From: Prolixibacteraceae bacterium
Lineage (GTDB): Bacteria; Bacteroidota; Bacteroidia; Bacteroidales; Prolixibacteraceae
DNA length: 39,272 nucleotides
Direction of reading: 5' to 3'
Assembly: GCA_025355875.1 (NCBI GenBank)
Contig: JANXYV010000067.1
Location: forward strand, 1-39,272
In this document: piece by piece, positions 33,511 through 39,272 of the stretch
How the letters are laid out: the number at the start of each line of letters is the position of its first letter
Position numbering within the stretch: the first letter of the stretch is position 1
Position numbers and translations under genes: made by a program
Notes under the pieces: generated by a model
What the model was told of the DNA's origin: nothing
The model's input: only the letters and a program-made list of their open reading frames with translations
Database searches by the model: none

Positions 33511-36500
33511 TTATCTGTTTATCAATACCTTTTCGGTAACAGTTCCTAGTTTAAGCAGATAAATTCCATTGGACCAGGTTGAAACATCGATGGTCGCTCC
33601 ACCGTTTTGGTCGAGTCTGAATTGATGAATGAGCTGTCCGGTTGATGAATATATTTCTCCGTATAAATTGGACTGATCCTTGAATGTTATCTTGATTTTA
33701 TCATTCCCGGGATTTGGATAAACTGTTAATGATTTATTTTTCAAAGTTGCCGGAACTCCTACCATCTGGTCAATCGCCAGAATCTTCCAGTATTCGCCAA
33801 AATGGTTGTCAACATCGAAACGGGTCAATGAAATTCCCTGTTTCGAGTTTTGCGGCACCGGCCAAGGATCTTTGATGCCATAAATGACCTGATCTATCAC
33901 CTTTCCATATCGGTTTACCAGTTGAACCTTTTCCCCGGAATCGGACAGGTGACCGCTTTCCCACTGATACACCACTGCGCCCTTTCCATTCCAAAATGCA
34001 GAAGCGGCATTCGAGCTGATATAGATTTTCTCCTTCGAACTGATGGAGGATTCTTTGGGAAATGTAAATTTTATTCCACTCGCAAACGCGCAACTATCCA
34101 AGGTAATTTTTGAATCTGACGGATTATACAATCCTATAAATTCAAGATCTTCAGCGCCAGGATCGGTTACGTAAGCGATGTCGGTAATCATAACAGATAG
34201 CGGGATAACTGGTAATTTCAAATTGGCTCCTAAGGTTTTTCCATCCGTTCCAGCATCAATGAGCGGTGAACCTGAGACTAACGAAAAGTCGTAGACAACA
34301 GGATTTATAAACAGCGGATTCGTGTTCAGGTTGTTTTTACCATCAGGTAATTTTTCCGTATCGTCAGATGAGTTTGAAATACTAAGGGCCGAAAATTCGT
34401 CGCTAAAATAACCCAATTCGTACGAGTTTGAAAGGATTGAATTCGTTACTACCAAATTTGAGCCGGCATCACCGGCATGCTTTTGATAGTTGGCCAGCGC
34501 ATAAAAATTCCCGTAATACGTACAATGATCGATTTTTACACTGCTCGAATCTTTCATTCCGGCACCCATTCCGCAGTTGATAAAAACTGAATTGGTGATT
34601 TTGGTTGACGAGCGTTGCCCAATCGAAACACCCTTGTCGTTAATATTGTAGGCAATTATATTGTCGACAATCACATTTTTAGCGTGATCGCCCAAATCGA
34701 CTGCATCGGCGTTAAACCCGTCAAAGTCGTGAAAATAGCTATTCTTGACAATGCTGTTTCCTTCTGACATCTCGCCAAAATCGAGGGCATCAGTATCGAC
34801 CCCGGTATTCCCAATAAATTCACAACGATTGATAATAATCTTGCCTCGTTTGATATTTATCTCGTCGCAGCCCGCATAATCAGAATGTATCCGGCTGTTA
34901 CTTATTGTAGTCTGACAATTATAAACGTTGATTGGGTTTTTATAAACGTCCACAACGGTTATACTGTCGAGCATAACGGTCGAATTATCAACCGCCAGCG
35001 CGGCAATATCCCGGACCGGATTTGACCCTTCCGAACCATTTTCAATGATTACATTCTTAAACCAGATGGTATCCTTTGCATTCTTAATATGGATTAAACC
35101 CCATTTTTTTCCGGCGTCTTGCGGATTGCTCCTGAAAATAATTGGTTCCGACTTGGTTCCCTTTGCCAGAATGGTCGCTGCTGAGAAAATGGAAATCCCG
35201 TCCGACATCCAGATTTCAACACCGGGTTCAATAATCAGTTTCCCGGTTGAGGTAATGTTCACATTATCAGGAACAACATAAGGAGAGCAGGATTTTGAAA
35301 GAGTTACTTCGGTTGTAATTTCTGCCGGTAGTATACATTTTCCGTCGCCTTCAAAAACTGCGGTAAGGTTCAGCGCCGATTGAGGGCTGACAATCAGTTC
35401 TTTGGCTGTAGAAAGGTAATTTCCAACACCATTCATTGTGGCCGACAACTCCAGGTCGAAACTCACATCGCTGCTGTTAGCCGCATTCTGGTGAACTTCA
35501 ACAGCTACCACATTATTTCCTGTTATCAGAGATCCTGCACCAATGGCGAAGGTATGAAAATCAGACTCATCAGCTCCTGAAATGTTTGTTGATGCCAATG
35601 TTCCAAATCCAATAGTTCCGGCTGGCATGTTATATCGTTGCATCTCTTTTCCATTGAGGTAAATAACTGCACCATCATCACATTTCAGCAGCAAGGACAA
35701 TCCGGATACATTTTGTTTATTATTCAGGACAAAGCTTTTCCTGAAATAGGATGTGATCTGTTTATTATTCGCATCGTTACCATAGTTTATCACGGTTTTT
35801 TCACCACCATCGCCATAACCCAACTCTGCCTGACCTGATTTCCAGGTAGCATCGTTATAGTTTGACGGTATCCAGGAAGTTCCAAGATCGGTTCCTGTAT
35901 CGGAATATTTCCATGTCTGTTCCTTACCGATTAAAAGTGAATCTCCATTAGTTTTCCAACCCTTGAAATTGTACCCGTCTTTTGCTTCAGCAGTTAATTT
36001 AATGGTTTCACCTTTTGGATAGCCTCCGTTACAAACATCGACAGGGATTTTCAATCCGTTGAATGTCAAATTTCCCGCTTTTGCCGGAACTGTTGAAACC
36101 GTAACAGGAACCTGGCTTTGAAAACCGTAATTGGTTAAATCGTTCAATATTACACCCGGCCTTGCATGAGCAAATGTTTTCAGCTTTTCAACTTCTGAGA
36201 GCCAATAGTCAAACGAGGGAATAGGATTCCCGTAACTTGAATGAGTACCAGCCCAGCGGGCAATATGAGCTGGAATATCGGCTGCAATTGCTTGCTTATG
36301 GGCTTCAATCCTTGCAATCATCCGGTCGGGATTAAAGCAGGTAAAAAGCAGATCGGCCAGCCTTCGTCCAAACTGTTTTTTATAATCTGAATTGTTCATC
36401 AAACTCTTAAATGGCCAGGGACTTCGACCATCTGAATTGGTATAATTCATATAAAAACTGATCAGATTTCCATTGGTGTCAAAAAATCCACGGTCAAGAT

Positions 36501-38091
36501 CCATAAGAAGCCACTTCCATTTTCCGGAATCCTTAGGTTTCCATGCCTCTACATTATGGCCAATCGACCCGTTTGCAGAATATACTTCGGTACAAATCAG
36601 ATCAGTAAAATTAACGATATCCATATCTGCTGCTAAAGCATCATAGTTTGCCTGGTTTGTTAGATCTTTTGATGCAAGGTCAAATAAATGTTTGTATTCA
36701 ACTACATTCGGATCTCCTACATCACCGACGGGTTCCGTATCAGTTTCCAACACCATGTTAAAAGTTCCTGCTTTCTCTCCATGGTTTTCGACGATGTAAT
36801 CTTCATCGTATTTTTCGCGAATGTTGTGGATACCCAGAAATTCACCATTGAGATAAACCACGCTGGCACGAAATCCCAATATGTCGAAGTTGGTGTAACC
36901 CACTGTCGCCGTTTGTTGCATCCCGTCTCTGAAAAGGGTATTACTCCAGTCGCTTCCGGAAGCCCTAAGCGCAAAATCTTTATAAGAAGTTCTCGATTTG
37001 TCTAATATCCATGGGTAATCGAGCTTAGTTGACTCATATGCCTTTTTGAAATAGATTCCAAGCATTTTTTGAGGCAATTGCCAGGATAATAAACCATTTA
37101 CTTTTACCCCTGCCCGCTTGTTAAATGCAGCTTTAGTCCTGCCATCATTCTCATAAAGTTCAATATTAACGGGGACCTCCCAATCGGGTTTAAAATTTCG
37201 CATCACATAAATTCCTGAATCAGCTGCCCAAAAATTGTCTGGTGCTGTTGATAAACAAACAATTGGCAGCTTGTTGATTTTATTATCAATGTCGATCAGG
37301 TAAGTATTCGTACTGACCAAACCGGGAATCTGTCCTGGTTTAAAAATCCGAGCTCTGACAACTGTATTTTTAGTAATACTGATCGGGTCTAATGCAATTG
37401 GTGACAGTTCATTAGGTTCTGTCCCATCAAGTGTGTAGCGCACATCGCCCCCAAATATTGTATTAATTTCAAGAGAAATGGAGTTGTGGTAAACACCACC
37501 GGAAGGCGAAAAATCAGGATCGCTTTTTACAATATCCGAATAACCTGTTGTAGTATTTGATTTACCAGGAGTGGGTGAGGTAAACAATACCCAGTCACTG
37601 CTTCCGTCGGGTTTTCTTCCCATCGAAACATTTGGATCGGGAACCCCCAATAGAGTCGAATCGAGCACAGTTATTGAACCTGCGCCATAGTTATAGAGGT
37701 CAGAATTTTGAACCCCATAAACAACCGAATCAATCAACGCTCCGGACCGGTCTGAAAGCCCGATCTGCTCTCCTGAAGCCGAAAGTGCAAAACTGGTGTG
37801 ATTGGCCGAATCTTTATTGTCTGCCCAGAAAAGTGCGAATCCTTTTGCAGCAATGGTCATTTGGTTGATTTTCCACTTTTGAGGTTTTTTCAAATTGTCG
37901 GTCAGGAAATAACCATCCAGAATTACCGGCGAAGTTCCATTGTTATACAACTCAATCCAGTCGGCACTTTGTTTGTAATCAGGATCGAGGATCGTGTTTG
38001 TATTCGAGGCCATGAATTCGTTGATATACAACTGACTATAGCCTGCTGTTGAAATAAACAGAAGAATTGTTAGAAATTTGAAACGGTTCAT
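33511..38091 (-). CDS. T9SS-exported multidomain CotH/lamin-tail/beta-helix protein
   Basis: The 1526-residue protein has a signal peptide (FLTILLFISTAGYSQ), a lamin-tail domain (about 20-130), a chitobiase/hexosaminidase-type C-terminal domain (about 190-265, VRYTLDGTEPNE), a CotH kinase-like domain (about 275-640) with MDLDRGFFD (D531, D533), an InlB-like repeat (GYNFKGWKTNG, about 690-720), a galactose-binding-like domain (about 730-910), a right-handed beta-helix (about 960-1240), a second lamin-tail-like domain (about 1275-1400) and a T9SS sorting domain (VYPNPGNDKIKITF). CotH is a protein kinase in Bacillus spore coats; in Bacteroidota, CotH proteins are secreted and their substrates are unknown. 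Lamin-tail and beta-helix parts suggest binding to surfaces or glycans. An iron-sulfur flavoprotein gene follows 5 nt later. Confidence 0.92.
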   Translation of the reverse strand: MNRFKFLTILLFISTAGYSQLYINEFMASNTNTILDPDYKQSADWIELYNNGTSPVILDGYFLTDNLKKPQKWKINQMTIAAKGFALFWADNKDSANHTSFALSASGEQIGLSDRSGALIDSVVYGVQNSDLYNYGAGSITVLDSTLLGVPDPNVSMGRKPDGSSDWVLFTSPTPGKSNTTTGYSDIVKSDPDFSPSGGVYHNSISLEINTIFGGDVRYTLDGTEPNELSPIALDPISITKNTVVRARIFKPGQIPGLVSTNTYLIDIDNKINKLPIVCLSTAPDNFWAADSGIYVMRNFKPDWEVPVNIELYENDGRTKAAFNKRAGVKVNGLLSWQLPQKMLGIYFKKAYESTKLDYPWILDKSRTSYKDFALRASGSDWSNTLFRDGMQQTATVGYTNFDILGFRASVVYLNGEFLGIHNIREKYDEDYIVENHGEKAGTFNMVLETDTEPVGDVGDPNVVEYKHLFDLASKDLTNQANYDALAADMDIVNFTDLICTEVYSANGSIGHNVEAWKPKDSGKWKWLLMDLDRGFFDTNGNLISFYMNYTNSDGRSPWPFKSLMNNSDYKKQFGRRLADLLFTCFNPDRMIARIEAHKQAIAADIPAHIARWAGTHSSYGNPIPSFDYWLSEVEKLKTFAHARPGVILNDLTNYGFQSQVPVTVSTVPAKAGNLTFNGLKIPVDVCNGGYPKGETIKLTAEAKDGYNFKGWKTNGDSLLIGKEQTWKYSDTGTDLGTSWIPSNYNDATWKSGQAELGYGDGGEKTVINYGNDANNKQITSYFRKSFVLNNKQNVSGLSLLLKCDDGAVIYLNGKEMQRYNMPAGTIGFGTLASTNISGADESDFHTFAIGAGSLITGNNVVAVEVHQNAANSSDVSFDLELSATMNGVGNYLSTAKELIVSPQSALNLTAVFEGDGKCILPAEITTEVTLSKSCSPYVVPDNVNITSTGKLIIEPGVEIWMSDGISIFSAATILAKGTKSEPIIFRSNPQDAGKKWGLIHIKNAKDTIWFKNVIIENGSEGSNPVRDIAALAVDNSTVMLDSITVVDVYKNPINVYNCQTTISNSRIHSDYAGCDEINIKRGKIIINRCEFIGNTGVDTDALDFGEMSEGNSIVKNSYFHDFDGFNADAVDLGDHAKNVIVDNIIAYNINDKGVSIGQRSSTKITNSVFINCGMGAGMKDSSSVKIDHCTYYGNFYALANYQKHAGDAGSNLVVTNSILSNSYELGYFSDEFSALSISNSSDDTEKLPDGKNNLNTNPLFINPVVYDFSLVSGSPLIDAGTDGKTLGANLKLPVIPLSVMITDIAYVTDPGAEDLEFIGLYNPSDSKITLDSCAFASGIKFTFPKESSISSKEKIYISSNAASAFWNGKGAVVYQWESGHLSDSGEKVQLVNRYGKVIDQVIYGIKDPWPVPQNSKQGISLTRFDVDNHFGEYWKILAIDQMVGVPATLKNKSLTVYPNPGNDKIKITFKDQSNLYGEIYSSTGQLIHQFRLDQNGGATIDVSTWSNGIYLLKLGTVTEKVLINR

Positions 38092-38213
38092 TTGGTTTAG
38101 TTATTAGTAACCAGAATATTACTTCAGTCCTGGTTCAAAATGATTAGTTTGAAAATTGTTCTGGTTATAAAGGCTTGCAATTTAGTTCAAAGTTTGATTC
38201 TAATAAAGCGAAA

Positions 38214-38230
38214 TTCTAATTAAATTAGAA
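38214..38230. repeat. 17-bp perfect palindrome upstream of the CotH gene
   Basis: TTCTAATT, A, AATTAGAA form an 8-bp perfect inverted repeat with one central base, about 120 nt before the CotH-gene start and between two co-directional minus-strand genes. It could be a regulator site or chance in AT-rich DNA. Confidence 0.4.
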
Positions 38231-38287
38231 AAACTCAGTTTACCTGCTCTTTATCTCCGGGTCAGGTAGCTTTTTGACTTTCCATAT

Positions 38288-38992
38288 CTACTGATTAAAG
38301 ACCAACGAAATGATGTTTGCTCCCATTTGTAAAGCTTTCTGGCGAACATCTTCCGGATCGTTATGTACCGAGCGGTCTTCCCAACCGTCGCCCAAATCGC
38401 ATTCATAATCATAGAAACAAACCAGACGCCCTTTATAAATCAAGCCAAAACCCTGAGATGGTTTTCCATCATGTTCATGAATCTTGGGTAACCCGTTCGG
38501 GAAAGGGTACTTTTGATGATAGATGGGGTGTTCGAAAGGAAGTTCAATGAAATCAATTTCAGGGAAGACTTTTTTCATTTCCCTCCGGATAAACTTGTCA
38601 ATTCCGTAATTGTCGCTGATGTGCAGAAAACCTCCTGATTCCAGGTAGGTTCGAAGGTTGGCTGCCTCTGAATCTGAGAAAAATACATTTCCGTGTCCGG
38701 TAATGTCGACCAAAGCAAAATTAAACAGATCCACACTTCCCGGCTCGACTATTCCCGGTTCCGGATCAATGTCGGTTTTCAGGTTTTCGTTGCAAAAGGT
38801 GATCAGGTTTCCAACCGAGGTCGGATTGGCATACCAATCGCCGCCGCCGTTGTATTTCATCACTGCAATCCGTACCGAATGCGTTTGGGAAAAGGTTATT
38901 CCCGGCAAAATCACAAGCAACAGTATCCCAAGTTTCCTGATTTCAGGAAAGAGGAAAAAGGAGAGAGGAAAAGTTTTCTGACCTGATTGCAT
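38288..38992 (-). CDS. Secreted DUF4159 protein
   Basis: DUF4159 motifs are RIAVMKYNGGGDWYANPTSV, then HGNVFFSDSEAANLRTYLES and GGFLHISDNYGID, EHPIYHQKYPFPNGLPKIHE, and GRLVCFYDYECDLGDGWED. The family has a glutamine amidotransferase-like (flavodoxin-like) fold and is common in Bacteroidota near secretion or surface genes, with no defined activity. The start is uncertain: a TTG at 39052, an ATG at 39025, or the ATG at 38992 used here, which puts the hydrophobic segment LGILLLVILPGITFSQ closest to a signal peptide. The TTG lies inside a likely -7 box (39050-39057), which argues against it. The gene lies about 200 nt upstream of the CotH gene on the same strand. Confidence 0.85.
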   Translation of the reverse strand: MQSGQKTFPLSFFLFPEIRKLGILLLVILPGITFSQTHSVRIAVMKYNGGGDWYANPTSVGNLITFCNENLKTDIDPEPGIVEPGSVDLFNFALVDITGHGNVFFSDSEAANLRTYLESGGFLHISDNYGIDKFIRREMKKVFPEIDFIELPFEHPIYHQKYPFPNGLPKIHEHDGKPSQGFGLIYKGRLVCFYDYECDLGDGWEDRSVHNDPEDVRQKALQMGANIISLVFNQ

Positions 38993-39049
38993 GAAAAATG
39001 GTCCATTCTTTTTGAATTTTAACATTGCCTGCCATTTTTTGGGATCGGT

Positions 39050-39057
39050 CAAAGGTA
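39050..39057 (-). promoter_or_regulatory. Candidate -7 box of the DUF4159 gene
   Basis: The minus strand reads TACCTTTG, a full match to TAnnTTTG. No clear -33 TTTG is at 19-21 nt. It overlaps the TTG that would be the longest possible start of the gene, favouring a downstream ATG. Confidence 0.35.
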
Positions 39058-39272
39058 AAAATATTCAGAGTTTTTAAGGTTTACCATTTGAACGAATGAT
39101 TATATTTCTGAAATTAATGCCAATTTTACCAATTGAAGTTTCCCACATATCTGAAGCCCGATAATAGGGCATTTTAAGTTTCATAATTATCTGTTCAGTA
39201 GTTGACTAATCGACACGCTATCAGGCTACTGCCTGACAGTTGACAGTTTCGTTGCTATTTTGGCAATTATCT

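Noticed and set aside
39156-39170. GCCC/GGGC stem near the window end
   Set aside because: Only 4 bp of stem with a 7-base loop; likely chance.
39074-39184. 36-codon minus-strand frame starting MKLKMPYYRASD
   Set aside because: Too short and without a recognisable family, promoter or neighbour link; it could be chance in AT-rich DNA.
39219-39238. Hairpin with stem TCAGGC/GCCTGA near the window end
   Set aside because: It has no U-run on either strand and no gene end nearby, so I could not call it a terminator.

Overview
The window looks like chromosomal DNA of a Bacteroidota bacterium, probably an environmental member of the Bacteroidia (a Marinilabiliales/Prolixibacteraceae-type genome would fit, but the rank below phylum is an inference). 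The evidence is four very large or multidomain secreted proteins ending in type IX secretion (T9SS) C-terminal sorting domains, an ECF sigma/FecR/STN-TonB receptor operon, promoters of the TTTG-N20-TAnnTTTG type, few Shine-Dalgarno sites, and BspA-like/BACON, DUF4159, PchB-like and AmpG-like genes.

Region 1 (1-14842, + strand) is a block of secreted surface proteins. A giant repeat adhesin, cut at its 5' end by the window edge, carries four 85-residue SprB-like units and eighteen 93-residue PKD-like units. A small paralogue follows with only two PKD-like units but the same last domain and sorting signal. Then comes a roughly 2050-residue BspA-like leucine-rich/BACON protein, split into two reading frames by an exact 10-bp tandem duplication at 9445-9464.

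Region 2 (14913-20925, - strand) holds a VanZ-like membrane protein and a tripartite RND efflux operon (membrane fusion lipoprotein, RND pump, TolC) whose genes overlap by 4 nt. Region 3 (21245-25381, + strand) has a SpoIID/LytB-domain protein without a signal peptide, an AmpG-like transporter with a large periplasmic insertion (together suggesting peptidoglycan fragment recycling) and a DUF1003 membrane protein. An unusual repeat patch lies between the first two.

Region 4 (25538-30712, + strand) is a lipoprotein of unknown function, a strong terminator, and an ECF sigma/FecR anti-sigma/STN-TonB receptor operon with 4-nt overlaps. Region 5 (30716-31996, - strand) pairs a DRE-TIM aldolase with a PchB-like small chorismate-mutase-fold enzyme. 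Region 6 (31997-32927) is an AT-rich accessory patch with a possible IS3-type transposase relic and a DUF4160-DUF2442 pair behind a textbook Bacteroidota promoter. Region 7 (32933-38992, - strand) has a DUF4159 protein, a 1526-residue T9SS-exported CotH/lamin-tail/beta-helix protein and an iron-sulfur flavoprotein. The last 220 bases hold only a weak promoter candidate and small hairpins. No rRNA, tRNA or CRISPR array was seen.
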